Shown in pieces: positions 7,789 through 16,667 of a stretch of 64,000 nucleotides of DNA (position 1 is the stretch's first letter; each line of letters starts with the position of its first letter). A program made the translations under genes and the position numbers. Source of the stretch: Paraburkholderia bryophila (GTDB lineage: Bacteria; Pseudomonadota; Gammaproteobacteria; Burkholderiales; Burkholderiaceae); assembly GCF_013409255.1 (NCBI RefSeq), contig NZ_JACCAS010000002.1, positions 124,001 to 188,000 of the forward strand, read 5' to 3'. Under the pieces are notes generated by a model that was given only the letters and a program-made list of their open reading frames with translations, was not told where the DNA came from and made no database searches.

Positions 7789-10302
7789 ATGACGACCTCG
7801 GCAGTCCGTCGCACGAAACGCCATTCGCCGTGGAGAAGATCGGCTGACCGTTTGCCGACATGGGTCCGCCACCGGATTCACTCATGCATTACCCTGGTAT
7901 TGCTTGGCCTCGCGCTATTCTTCGGCATCGTCACGCAGACGAACGCACAAGATCAGAACGCGCCAGACCACGACGTGGTACTGCTCGATCGAAGCAGAGA
8001 TTCGATCGACCTGTGGCCCTACTGGACTCTCCTTTCCGATCCCACCCACTCCTTTACGGTCAACGAGGTCCTCGCGAAACAGGACCAGTTTAAAGTCATC
8101 CATGCGCCCCATTCCAACCTCGGCATACACGCGGACACGGTATGGCTTCGCGCCAATATCGCCTTGTCAAAAAATGCACCGGTCGACTGGCGGCTGAACT
8201 TCGACTTTCTGCTTCTGGACGAAATCGACGTGTACGTCGTGAAGCATGGGCAAGTCGTGCAACACGTGCCGTTCCGCCTGCGGCAATCATTCGCCGAGCG
8301 TTCGATACCGTTTCATCATCCGGTCTTTCCACTGGCACTGCAGTCCGGCCAGCAATACGAACTGCTGATTCGCATCCACAAGTACTTCCCGGTCGCCATC
8401 TATTTGCCCGTGTCGATCGCGCGAACCGACGCCCTGATCGGAGAGGAATCGTTCACGCAGTCCTGGCAAAGCCTGATGCTCGGCGTGACGCTCAGTTTCG
8501 TCATGTTTTCGCTCTTTATCGCGGCACTCAAGCGCGATCCGGTTTGCTTGTGGTTCGCGCTGTTTGCGGCGACCAGCGCGCTTTACACGGCGTCATACTA
8601 CGGCCTGGCAAACCAGCATCTGTGGCCGAATTCGAACTTCCTTCAGGCTAACTTCGTTGCGCGCTACTGCCTGATGATTCGCGCCATCAGTTGTTTTCTG
8701 TTTGTCGACGGCGTTCTCGATCTGCACGAGCGCAATCCCCGACTCAGTTTGTTGTTGCGATCGATTGCCGTGCTGTTCGCGTTGCTGACCGTCCTGTTCG
8801 CGCTCAATATCGCCACCAAAGGGGAGATCATCTGGGCCATCGCCACGCTCCCCCTGCTGCTTCCCGTGCCATTTATCATTCGCCGCGCGCTGGATGGAGA
8901 TCCGCTGTGGAACTGGGCGATTGCCGGTGGCGTGTGCTATACGGCCGGTGTGACGATCACCACGGCACTGTCCCGCAACGTCCTGCCATGGAACCGATGG
9001 ACGGAGGGTGCGGAACATCTGGGCGCGCTGCTCAACATGGCGGCCTGGATCACGGTGATGAGCATACGGACCCACCGCAGGCAACGCGCGGCCGAACTGG
9101 CGGCGGAGCACGAACGGCAGCTCGTGGCGCGGCTCGCCGTCGACTTGAGACATCAGAAGGAACTGGCCGAAGAAGCGAGCCTCACCAAATCCCGGTTTCT
9201 CGCGGCCGCCAGCCATGATCTGCGTCAGCCTGTGCATGCACTCAGTCTGTTTATCGGCGCGCTGCGCAGCGTCCCGATGAACCCGAAAGGACAACGTCTG
9301 CTCGATCAGATCGAATCCTCCGCGGACGCCATGGACCGACTCTTCGCCGCGCTGCTCGACATTTCCAAACTCGATGCCGGCATCGTCGAGGTACGCCGCC
9401 AGCCGTTCGCGCTCGATGCGGTGCTCAGCCGTGTCTGCGACGACTACCGGAGAGAAGCCGCGATCAAGGGTCTGAAACTCTCGTACTTGCGTTGTCGGGT
9501 GATCGTCGCCTCCGATCCGACGCTCGTCGAACGCATTGCGCGCAATCTGATTTCCAATGCCGTGCGCTATACCAACGCCGGGAGAATTATTGTCGGGTGC
9601 CGGCGCCGGGGTTCATCTGTCGCCCTCCAGGTTTGGGACACCGGTCAGGGCATTCCGGCCGATCAGCAGAGTCTCGTGTTTGGCGAGTTTTACCAGGTCG
9701 ACAATCCCGAACGGGATCGCGAGAAGGGCTTGGGTCTGGGCCTTGCGATTGTGCGGCGCGTGGCCGAACTGCTGGAATGTGATGTGCATCTGCGCTCGGA
9801 ACGCGATCGAGGCTCGTGTTTCGAAATCACGCTTCCACGAGCGGCCGAAGCCGCCGCGCCGGTCGCTGAAACGGTTGAAGAGACACAAGCGATGCACTCG
9901 ACAGGCCTCGTGGTTGTCATCGACGACGAGAAGGCGATTCGTGCAGGGATGTCGGCTTTGCTGATCGATTGGGGTTACGAGGTGCTCGCCACCGGTTCGG
10001 CGGATGAGGCCATTCAACTGCTCGCCAGTTATACGACGAAGCCAGCCCTTCTGATTTGCGACCTGCGCCTGCGCGCAGGGGAAAACGGCATTGAAGCAAT
10101 CGAAAAGCTTCGCACCGAATACAACGAGGCGATCCCTGCCATGCTGGTGACCGGCGACACCGCCGCCGATCGCCTGTCCGAGGCACGGGCCAGCGAGCTT
10201 CCGATGCTGCACAAGCCCGTGCCCAACAGCAGATTGAGGGCGGCGATCAACCATCTCCTGGCCGGTAAATCCGTCCAGCAGAAATCCACTGCCGCGCTTT
10301 AA
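7789..10302 (+). CDS. 7TMR-DISM hybrid sensor histidine kinase with receiver domain
   Basis: The ATG at 7789 gives 837 residues; a GTG at 7741 in the same frame is the alternative. A signal/anchor segment near residues 30-50 (ending TNAQDQ) precedes a periplasmic DISMED2-like beta domain (about 60-215) with typical WLRANI and WRLNFDF segments, followed by a seven-helix 7TMR-DISM block (about 235-440). A coiled coil leads to HisKA (SHDLRQPVHAL, His476), HATPase_c (NLISNAVRYT, DTGQGIP, GLGLGLAIVRR) and a receiver with Asp758 and the HKP lysine. DISM sensors are thought to bind carbohydrate or other small ligands. From HisKA onward it is strongly similar to the upstream kinase. No DNA-binding output domain is present. 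Confidence 0.9.
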   Translation: MTTSAVRRTKRHSPWRRSADRLPTWVRHRIHSCITLVLLGLALFFGIVTQTNAQDQNAPDHDVVLLDRSRDSIDLWPYWTLLSDPTHSFTVNEVLAKQDQFKVIHAPHSNLGIHADTVWLRANIALSKNAPVDWRLNFDFLLLDEIDVYVVKHGQVVQHVPFRLRQSFAERSIPFHHPVFPLALQSGQQYELLIRIHKYFPVAIYLPVSIARTDALIGEESFTQSWQSLMLGVTLSFVMFSLFIAALKRDPVCLWFALFAATSALYTASYYGLANQHLWPNSNFLQANFVARYCLMIRAISCFLFVDGVLDLHERNPRLSLLLRSIAVLFALLTVLFALNIATKGEIIWAIATLPLLLPVPFIIRRALDGDPLWNWAIAGGVCYTAGVTITTALSRNVLPWNRWTEGAEHLGALLNMAAWITVMSIRTHRRQRAAELAAEHERQLVARLAVDLRHQKELAEEASLTKSRFLAAASHDLRQPVHALSLFIGALRSVPMNPKGQRLLDQIESSADAMDRLFAALLDISKLDAGIVEVRRQPFALDAVLSRVCDDYRREAAIKGLKLSYLRCRVIVASDPTLVERIARNLISNAVRYTNAGRIIVGCRRRGSSVALQVWDTGQGIPADQQSLVFGEFYQVDNPERDREKGLGLGLAIVRRVAELLECDVHLRSERDRGSCFEITLPRAAEAAAPVAETVEETQAMHSTGLVVVIDDEKAIRAGMSALLIDWGYEVLATGSADEAIQLLASYTTKPALLICDLRLRAGENGIEAIEKLRTEYNEAIPAMLVTGDTAADRLSEARASELPMLHKPVPNSRLRAAINHLLAGKSVQQKSTAAL

Positions 10303-10306
10303 CGCC

Positions 10307-10346
10307 GTCGACTCGCTACCCGCTCCCTCGCGAGCGACGAGTCGAC
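10307..10346. terminator. Possible bidirectional hairpin between convergent genes
   Basis: GTCGACTCG (10307-10315) and CGAGTCGAC (10338-10346) form a perfect 9-bp stem, and the loop has further self-complementarity. It lies just after the kinase stop and before the end of the convergent glycosidase gene. It has no U tract, so termination is only plausible. Confidence 0.4.
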
Positions 10347-10358
10347 AGAGTCAGGCGC

Positions 10359-12659
10359 TTATTGCCCCGTGTATCCGACCGGAACAGTCGAATTGGCCTT
10401 GGCGACCGTTGCGTTGCCCGACACGATGTACTGTGGTACTTCGGTGAGCGTCAGCGTGACCTGGCCGTTGGTGTAGGGCAGCGTGGTCATGTTGCCGTAA
10501 CCGTCGATGTCCGTCACATTGCCCGATGTACCGGCATTGTCCACCGTCAGCTTGTAGCTGGTCGAGTAGCTCTGGCTATATACGCCGGCGCTCGTCGGCC
10601 ATTGTGCATTGCTGTGCGCCCACGCCGCGGTCACGACCTTGCCATTGCCGAGTTGCTGGAACGAGTAAGCGTAGGTGCCTTGCGGCGTGCCGTTCACACG
10701 ACCCAACGTATTCGTACCGTCGAGTGCGCGCGTCATCGTTGCGAACACCATGGCTTCCGGCTTCGGCGACAGGTTCGTCGCACCGAACGCACCTTGCGCG
10801 TCGTTCAGGTCGAAGAACGTACCGTAACCCACTTCACCCGGATAGTCGGGACCGTAGAACAGCGTCGTCAGTTGCGCGCCGCCACCCAGCACGATGATGT
10901 GTGCCCGCACGCCCACTGCTGCTTGCGCAAACAACTGGTTCTGCGACGGTACGGTAGGACCATAGTTGAGACCCGGATCGTAGCTCACGCCGGCTTCGGT
11001 GAAGAAGAGCTTCATGTTCGGCTTGCCCGCCTGCATCACTGCGCGCAGTTGCGTCATCTGATTGTCGAGCGCGTTGGCCTGATTCGCCGTGCTCGGGTCC
11101 GAGTCCTGCAACTCGGGCGGATGCGCCGGATAGGTGCCCGCATTCCAGTAGCCGTGCGTGGCAACTGCATCGATGTAATTCCACAGACCCAGCGCGCCGT
11201 ACTTCTGCAGATAGCCGGTGGTACACGTGTCGCAGTTCGACGCGAACGGGTTCGCGGTGCCCATCACGACAGCATTCGGATCCGTCGAGTGAATGCCTTG
11301 ATACGCCGCTTTGTACATGGCGACGAAATTTGCGTCGCTATCCGCCCAGCCGAGGCTCGGTTCCCACGTCACCTGATAGTAGTTGCTCTGCTGGTTCGGA
11401 TAGTTCGCCGCGCGGATCTGGCTCGTGTCGGTGCCGACCTTGGCCATGAAGCCCTGGAACTCGGTCATGTTCGACGGCGCGTAGTAGCTGTCGTTGAACT
11501 GGCCGGTCTTCGAGTCCCATGCAGGGATACCGTCGAGACGCACGATGCGCATCTGATCCGGATTTGCCTTGTAGAACGGATCGAGGTCGCTCACGCTCGG
11601 CGTGTACGTGTTCGGACCATTGGGTTCCATGGCCGATTGCTCGCGATCGTCGATCGTCCACGTAATGCCCAGATCATGCAACGCGGCGATGTTGTCGTTG
11701 AAACCCTGCATGCCGAAGCGATGCTGATCCTGATGAGCGTACGTAACGGTGCCCAGTGCCGAGCTCAGGTTCGGCAACACGCCGAACGTTGCGATGCCCG
11801 TGGGACGCGTACCGCTGCTCGGTAACGTGCCGCCGTTCGAGCGCAGCGTCGCGGTGAGCGCGCCGTAGCCTGACCACGTCGACGTACACGGAATCGTGCT
11901 GGTTTGCACGCCGGTTTTAACCGCGAAGCTGCCTTGCGATTTGATCGCACCGTTCGAGTCTGCGACGGACCAGACGACCGTGTCCGCGCTCGGGACGTTC
12001 GTCGTGATCGCGAGCTTGAATGCTGCGTTGTTCTGGAAAATGCGCATGCCGTCGGTGGTCGGCGTGTCGGCGCTGATCACGCCGTTGGCGGTGCCGCCCG
12101 CGGTTTGCGTCGGCGTGCTGCAGGAAAGCGTGGCGCTGCCTGGGGTGGGCGACGGGGTGGGCGTTGGCGTTGGTGTCGGGGTAGGGGTAGGGGTAGGGGT
12201 AGGGGTAGGCGTAGGCGTAGGCGTCGGAGCAGGGGCTGGAGCCGGTGCGGGCGCAGGAGCCGGTGCCGGTGCCGGCGTGGGAGTCGGCGTAGGCGTGGGA
12301 GTCGGAGCCGGGGTAGGTGCCGGCGTCGGGGTAGGCGTCGGCGTAGCGGCGACTGCCCTCACCCAGCATGACTTGCCGTAACCATAGGCGGGATCTGTCT
12401 GCGAAACCGCGCCGACATAGCAGCCGACGCCATTACTGAAGGTCTGCGGCGCCGTCAGCATGACCGATGGCGAATTAGGCGGAACCGCACCGAACACCAC
12501 CGAGCCCGTACCGAGGAACGAGCAATTACCGTTCTCCTGTCCGCACAGCTTGTATTGCAGACCCGCCACCGTGATGGTTGCCTTGGTTTGCGCGCCATGT
12601 GAACTCAGTGAGACCAACGCCGTTGCAGATGCAACGCCAAACAGTTTCCAATAACTCAT
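10359..12659 (-). CDS. Secreted glycoside hydrolase-like protein (PslG/GH39-like TIM barrel) with Pro-Thr/Pro-Ala linker
   Basis: The 766-residue product has a signal peptide (about 1-23), a small Cys-containing domain (24-105), a Pro-Thr/Pro-Ala linker (106-173), a beta-rich domain and a catalytic-type barrel from about 300. Candidate acid residues of a clan-A glycosidase are Glu433 in VTWEPSLGW (end of strand 4 type) and Glu555 in [13 protein letters not shown] (strand 7 type), 122 residues apart. This resembles GH39 exopolysaccharide hydrolases such as PslG, which trim biofilm polysaccharide. The substrate is not deducible. The N-terminal domain recalls secreted Burkholderia proteins with a GLQYKLCGQ segment. 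It converges on the kinase gene; the upstream gap is shared with the YadA adhesin, which also suggests a surface or biofilm role. Confidence 0.75.
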   Translation of the reverse strand: MSYWKLFGVASATALVSLSSHGAQTKATITVAGLQYKLCGQENGNCSFLGTGSVVFGAVPPNSPSVMLTAPQTFSNGVGCYVGAVSQTDPAYGYGKSCWVRAVAATPTPTPTPAPTPAPTPTPTPTPTPAPAPAPAPAPAPAPAPTPTPTPTPTPTPTPTPTPTPTPTPSPTPGSATLSCSTPTQTAGGTANGVISADTPTTDGMRIFQNNAAFKLAITTNVPSADTVVWSVADSNGAIKSQGSFAVKTGVQTSTIPCTSTWSGYGALTATLRSNGGTLPSSGTRPTGIATFGVLPNLSSALGTVTYAHQDQHRFGMQGFNDNIAALHDLGITWTIDDREQSAMEPNGPNTYTPSVSDLDPFYKANPDQMRIVRLDGIPAWDSKTGQFNDSYYAPSNMTEFQGFMAKVGTDTSQIRAANYPNQQSNYYQVTWEPSLGWADSDANFVAMYKAAYQGIHSTDPNAVVMGTANPFASNCDTCTTGYLQKYGALGLWNYIDAVATHGYWNAGTYPAHPPELQDSDPSTANQANALDNQMTQLRAVMQAGKPNMKLFFTEAGVSYDPGLNYGPTVPSQNQLFAQAAVGVRAHIIVLGGGAQLTTLFYGPDYPGEVGYGTFFDLNDAQGAFGATNLSPKPEAMVFATMTRALDGTNTLGRVNGTPQGTYAYSFQQLGNGKVVTAAWAHSNAQWPTSAGVYSQSYSTSYKLTVDNAGTSGNVTDIDGYGNMTTLPYTNGQVTLTLTEVPQYIVSGNATVAKANSTVPVGYTGQ
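12178..12207 (+). repeat. Five perfect GGGGTA hexamers inside the linker coding region
   Basis: Five tandem GGGGTA units occur on the plus strand and degenerate GGCGTA/GTCGGA-type units flank them (about 12125-12345). On the coding strand they read TACCCC and encode Pro-Thr. Because the unit is six bases, gain or loss of copies changes linker length without a frameshift. Four or more G4 runs could also fold as a quadruplex on the non-coding strand. Confidence 0.85.
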
Positions 12660-13626
12660 TGTTGTCCCTATATATCGTTGAACGCAGGTTTCCCCCGAGG
12701 AATCAGCAAGATCGATCGAAATCGTCCCGACTTGGGCTTATTTATCAAAAGCGAAATGAACCTGATGGCCTGGTGACTACATGGATTTCTGGCGCTTCTG
12801 AATCTTTGATATGCGGACCTGTCCGGCGGGAGCGATAACAACCGCCCCCAGACACGGCGACCCCAGCTAAAACCATCTGGAGCGCCGGATTAAAATTGAA
12901 CACTCATTTAATTAAATTAAAAAATTAATATTCATATAAATAAATCCGAAGCAGAGCCATAAAAATATCCGCGCACTCCAGTTCGAACCAGGGAGAATAA
13001 TGTCGTGAGGAGAACAGCTGGAAGGTACGGCAGGTTTTCCGCCAGGCTTGATGAAATGGCATGCGGCGGCGGTCGACGGCTCAGTCGGCGACCGCCTTCA
13101 GTGCAGAAGGAAACCGCTCAGCACCAGACGACGGAGTCATAACCGACGGTACGTCGATAGACGCTTCTCTCTTCCCAGGTGGTGTATTCCATATAAGCGC
13201 AGGCAAGCACCACGATCCAGTTACTCAGACGCATGTTTCTTCTCCATTCTGTTCGGGGTCTCGATCGGAGCAGAAAATTCCAGCGTCGAAAGACCTCATT
13301 TGCCGGCATCCCACAGGACATTCGGCAAGCCAATGAAATTGATGCCGACGAGCGTATCCGCTCAACCCGGCGCTGACGAAAGGCTATCGGCCCGGGCGAT
13401 TTTCACCTTGAGTCGCCCTGCGCCCGCTTCCTCAAAATATCTTTTTAAACTTATGACGATGCCATTATCGACCACGCTCGACCAGCAGTAAATCGGACAT
13501 ACGTCTTACGACCAATGCGACCAATACGACTTATGCCAACGTGACAAAACCTTAAGTCGCGCCAATACTTAATCCGTGCAGTTATAAATGTTTTCCCGGA
13601 CGAAAATTCAGGCGGAAATTTATATC
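12660..13626. other. Long intergenic region between the divergent glycosidase and adhesin genes
   Basis: This 967-bp gap includes a very AT-rich tract at about 12895-12955 (runs of AATTAAATT type), a common sign of a silenced or promoter-rich surface gene region. Apart from a possible 38-residue ORF on the minus strand, no convincing gene is present; other open frames lack ribosome binding sites and recognisable content. Confidence 0.55.
13118..13234 (-). CDS. Possible 38-residue small protein
   Basis: An ATG at 13234 is preceded by GGAG with seven bases between, and opens a 38-codon frame. The product has a hydrophobic N-terminal stretch (SNWIVVLACAY) and an aromatic and charged tail (EYTTWEERSVYRR) ending in Cys. 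It is not recognised. The good ribosome binding site and the non-random composition favour a real small, perhaps membrane-associated, protein, but length alone gives little support. Confidence 0.35.
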   Translation of the reverse strand: MRLSNWIVVLACAYMEYTTWEERSVYRRTVGYDSVVWC

Positions 13627-16620
13627 GTGAATAAATCTTATCAATCCATCTGGAACGAAGCCCTCGGTGCCTGGGTAGCGACATCCGAGATATCCTCCGT
13701 ACGCGGCAAGCCGAATCGGGCTGCCATTTCAAAGACCACCGCGGCAGTCGCCCTGATTGCGTGCGTCGGCGTCAATGCCGCGCACGCGCAATACTCGACC
13801 GGTATGGGTTCGGCCTCGGGTCCGGCAGCGATCGCGATTGGCGGCAACGAGCCTGACGGCGCTCCGCTCGGCACGACCACGACAACGGCGTCCGGCTCGC
13901 AATCGATCGCGATCGGCTGGAATACCACGGCAAGCGCGACCTATTCGTTTGCCATCGGACCAAGCGCGACGGCCTCGGCGGACAGCGCCACCGCGGTGGG
14001 ATCGACCGCGGTCGCCACGAATCTCGGCGCTTCCGCATTCGGCAACAATGCCACCGCGGCGGGCGTCAGCGCGATCGCTTTGGGCGGTGGCAATGGCACC
14101 GGAACAGGCGGCGCGGCAGCGCTTGGCGACCAGTCGTTTGCCGTCGGCACGTCGGCATCGGTTGCAGCCGGCGCGACGTCAGGCATTGCCATTGGCACGC
14201 AGGCAGCCTCTTTCGATGTGGGCGCGGTCGCGCTGGGAATGAGCGCTACGGCGGCCGGAGCCGGCTCGCTGGCGTTGGGACAATCCAGCGTGGCCGGTGG
14301 TGTGTCGTCGATCGCGATCGGACAGGGTGCGCAGGCCACGACCGATGGCTCCGTGGCCGTCGGCGCAGGCACAAATGCGCAAGCCTCCACCACCCAACAA
14401 GGTATAGCGAGTCGCCTTGCGGGTGCCGTTGTCCCGGCGGTGACCTTTCCGTCAGATGGCACGACACAGTACATTATGCCCACGGGGGTGGCCGTTGGTC
14501 AGGGCAACTTAGCGTTGCAGGGCAGCACGGCTGTCGGCTTCAACAACCAGACCGGTACAGGCCAATATTCAGACTTCGCGATAGGCAACAGCAACAATGC
14601 GAGCGGTGGCTATACGTTCGCGGCCGGCGTAGGCAACCTGGCCAGCGGCCGCTCGGCAGTGGCGATCGGCACGATCGAGTCGGTTTCCGGCAACACGGCC
14701 ATCGGCATCGGCCGTCAGGGCACCGCGTCCGGCGACGGCTCGGTCGCCCTCGGCAACGTGACGATGGCGACGTCGACCAACGCGGTGGCGGTCGGCAATT
14801 CGGTGCAGGCGACCAACGTCGGCGCGATTGCCATCGGCAGCGGCGCGAGCACGGACATCAGCCAGCAGGATCTGACCGCTTCCATGGCGAGCGGCCAGGC
14901 TTCCACGGCGATCGGCGTCAGTGCGAATGCCAGCGCCGCCAACGCGATCGCTTTCGGCACCGGGGCCACCGCCAGCATGGCGAATGCCGTGGCGCTGGGC
15001 TCGGGTTCCGTTACAGCCGCAGCCAATCCGACCAGCAGCGCGACGGTCGGCTCGACGATCTTCGGCCCCTTCGCGGGCACGACGCCGACTAGCGTCGTCA
15101 GCGTCGGCGCACCCGGCGCCGAGCGGCAGATCACGAATGTGGCGGCCGGCAGGATCACGTCGACCAGCACGGACGCCATCAACGGCAGCCAGTTGTACTC
15201 GGTAGCAAGCCAGTTCGACACGGTGACCACCTCGCTGTCGACCGGCCTGAGCACGACCAATAGCAATGTGGCCTCACTGTCCACCGGTCTCAACACGACC
15301 AACAACAACGTAGTAGCGCTGTCGACGAGCCTGAGCACCACCAGCAGCAACGTCGCCTCCCTGTCCACCGGCCTGATCACCACGAACAGCAATGTGGCTT
15401 CGTTGTCGACGAGCCTGAGCACGACCGGCAGCAATGTCGCCTCGCTATCCACCGGACTCACCACGACCAACAGCAACGTCGCTTCGCTGTCGACGGGGTT
15501 GATCACGGCGACCAGCAACGTGACGGCGCTGTCCACGGGAATCGCCAGCGGTACGATCGGGCTGGTGCAACAAGTGGGCGGCGCGCCGGGCAACGGCGCG
15601 ATCACCGTCGGCGCGAGCACGGGCGGCACGACCGTCGACTTCTCCGGCACCGCGGGCGCACGTCAGCTCACCGGCGTCGCTGCCGGCACCGCGCCGACGG
15701 ATGCGGTGAACGTGAGCCAGTTGCAGTCGATTGCCGGGACGGCCATTAATGCGGTGCAGTACGACGATGCCGCGCATACGAGCGTCACGCTAGGCGGTGT
15801 CGGCGCGACTTCCGCCGTGGCGCTGACCAACGTCGCGGCAGGCGCGCTGACGTCGACCAGCACCGACGCGGTCAACGGCAGCCAATTGTTTTCGCTCGAA
15901 TCCGAAGTGGGTTCAATCAACAACCAGTTCACGGAACTGACGCAAATGGCTGCGAATTCGAAATACGTCGCGGTGAATTCGACCGGTAACGCGGCGAATG
16001 CGTCGGGCAGCGAATCGGTGTCGATCGGCGGCAACTCGCAGGCCAGCGGCGCCAACGCTATTGCAGCGGGTTCCAACTCGCAGGCCAGCGGCACCAACGC
16101 TATTGCAGCGGGTTCCAACTCGCAGGCCAGCGGCACCAACGCCGTCGCCATGGGCTCCGGCTCGCAGGCCAGCGGCGTGAACTCAACAGCGATCGGCGCC
16201 AACGCGGTTGTGTCGGCGGCCAATTCGGTGGCACTGGGAGCCGGCTCGGTCGCCAGCGCGCCGAATACGGTGTCGGTCGGTTCGCCGGGTAACGAGAGGA
16301 CCATCAGCAATCTCGCTCCCGGTGTGAACCCGACCGACGCGGTGAACATGTCGCAGCTAGGCAATGTCCAGGCGAGCGTGAACAGCGTGGCCCGCACCGC
16401 TTACGCAGGCATCGCCGCCGCCACGGCGCTGACGATGATTCCCGAAGTCGACGCGGGCAAGACGATTGCGGTTGGGGTGGGCGGCGGTACCTACCAGGGC
16501 TATAGCGCGGTTGCGCTCGGCTTCACCGCGCGCCTGACGGAAAACGTCAAGCTGAAAGGCGGCGTGAGCGGCGCGTCGGCCGGCTATACCTACGGGGTTG
16601 GTTTGGGCTACCAGTGGTAG
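13627..16620 (+). CDS. Trimeric autotransporter adhesin, YadA family
   Basis: Trimeric autotransporters anchor in the outer membrane and expose a fibrous adhesive passenger. The GTG at 13627 starts an extended signal peptide region (NKSYQSIWNEALGAWVA), the usual beginning of this family; an upstream ATG at 13588 would add 13 residues but lacks a ribosome binding site. The product is 997 residues. Head repeats of the YadA type (GxxSxAxGxxA with AIG, AVG or ALG) fill much of the N-terminal half. Neck motifs with DAVNGSQL occur near 520 and 750. A 14-residue stalk repeat follows the first neck, and the C-terminal YadA anchor ends in YGVGLGYQW. The C-terminal Trp and beta-barrel strands look intact, so the gene appears functional. 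Confidence 0.93.
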   Translation: MNKSYQSIWNEALGAWVATSEISSVRGKPNRAAISKTTAAVALIACVGVNAAHAQYSTGMGSASGPAAIAIGGNEPDGAPLGTTTTTASGSQSIAIGWNTTASATYSFAIGPSATASADSATAVGSTAVATNLGASAFGNNATAAGVSAIALGGGNGTGTGGAAALGDQSFAVGTSASVAAGATSGIAIGTQAASFDVGAVALGMSATAAGAGSLALGQSSVAGGVSSIAIGQGAQATTDGSVAVGAGTNAQASTTQQGIASRLAGAVVPAVTFPSDGTTQYIMPTGVAVGQGNLALQGSTAVGFNNQTGTGQYSDFAIGNSNNASGGYTFAAGVGNLASGRSAVAIGTIESVSGNTAIGIGRQGTASGDGSVALGNVTMATSTNAVAVGNSVQATNVGAIAIGSGASTDISQQDLTASMASGQASTAIGVSANASAANAIAFGTGATASMANAVALGSGSVTAAANPTSSATVGSTIFGPFAGTTPTSVVSVGAPGAERQITNVAAGRITSTSTDAINGSQLYSVASQFDTVTTSLSTGLSTTNSNVASLSTGLNTTNNNVVALSTSLSTTSSNVASLSTGLITTNSNVASLSTSLSTTGSNVASLSTGLTTTNSNVASLSTGLITATSNVTALSTGIASGTIGLVQQVGGAPGNGAITVGASTGGTTVDFSGTAGARQLTGVAAGTAPTDAVNVSQLQSIAGTAINAVQYDDAAHTSVTLGGVGATSAVALTNVAAGALTSTSTDAVNGSQLFSLESEVGSINNQFTELTQMAANSKYVAVNSTGNAANASGSESVSIGGNSQASGANAIAAGSNSQASGTNAIAAGSNSQASGTNAVAMGSGSQASGVNSTAIGANAVVSAANSVALGAGSVASAPNTVSVGSPGNERTISNLAPGVNPTDAVNMSQLGNVQASVNSVARTAYAGIAAATALTMIPEVDAGKTIAVGVGGGTYQGYSAVALGFTARLTENVKLKGGVSGASAGYTYGVGLGYQW
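15232..15525 (+). repeat. Seven 42-bp repeats encoding a coiled-coil stalk
   Basis: Seven copies of a 14-residue unit of the form (S/A)LST(G/S)L(S/N/I/T)TTxSNV(A/V/T) follow one another without a gap. The DNA copies are similar but diverged, so they are older than the head repeats near 16.1 kb. The units fit a stalk in the trimeric adhesin. Confidence 0.85.
16033..16180 (+). repeat. Near-identical 42-bp repeats in the adhesin head region
   Basis: Three almost identical 42-bp units, starting at 16033, 16075 and 16117, plus a partial fourth encode SNSQASGTNAIAAG-type head repeats. Near identity at DNA level suggests recent expansion or ongoing copy-number change. Confidence 0.85.
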
Positions 16621-16643
16621 GGATACGGTCTCATGCCAACCAC

Positions 16644-16658
16644 GCCGGGCGGCTTTTT
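16644..16658 (+). terminator. Short hairpin with T5 after the adhesin gene
   Basis: GCCGGGCGGC can form a short GC stem and is followed by TTTTT, 24 bases after the adhesin stop and just before the convergent alkB-type gene ends. The stem is only 3-4 bp, so it is weak. Confidence 0.4.
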
Positions 16659-16667
16659 CGTCTCGAA

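Noticed and set aside
15232..16180. Regular repeats considered as a CRISPR array
   Set aside because: They are in-frame protein repeats without spacers, inside a YadA-type adhesin gene.
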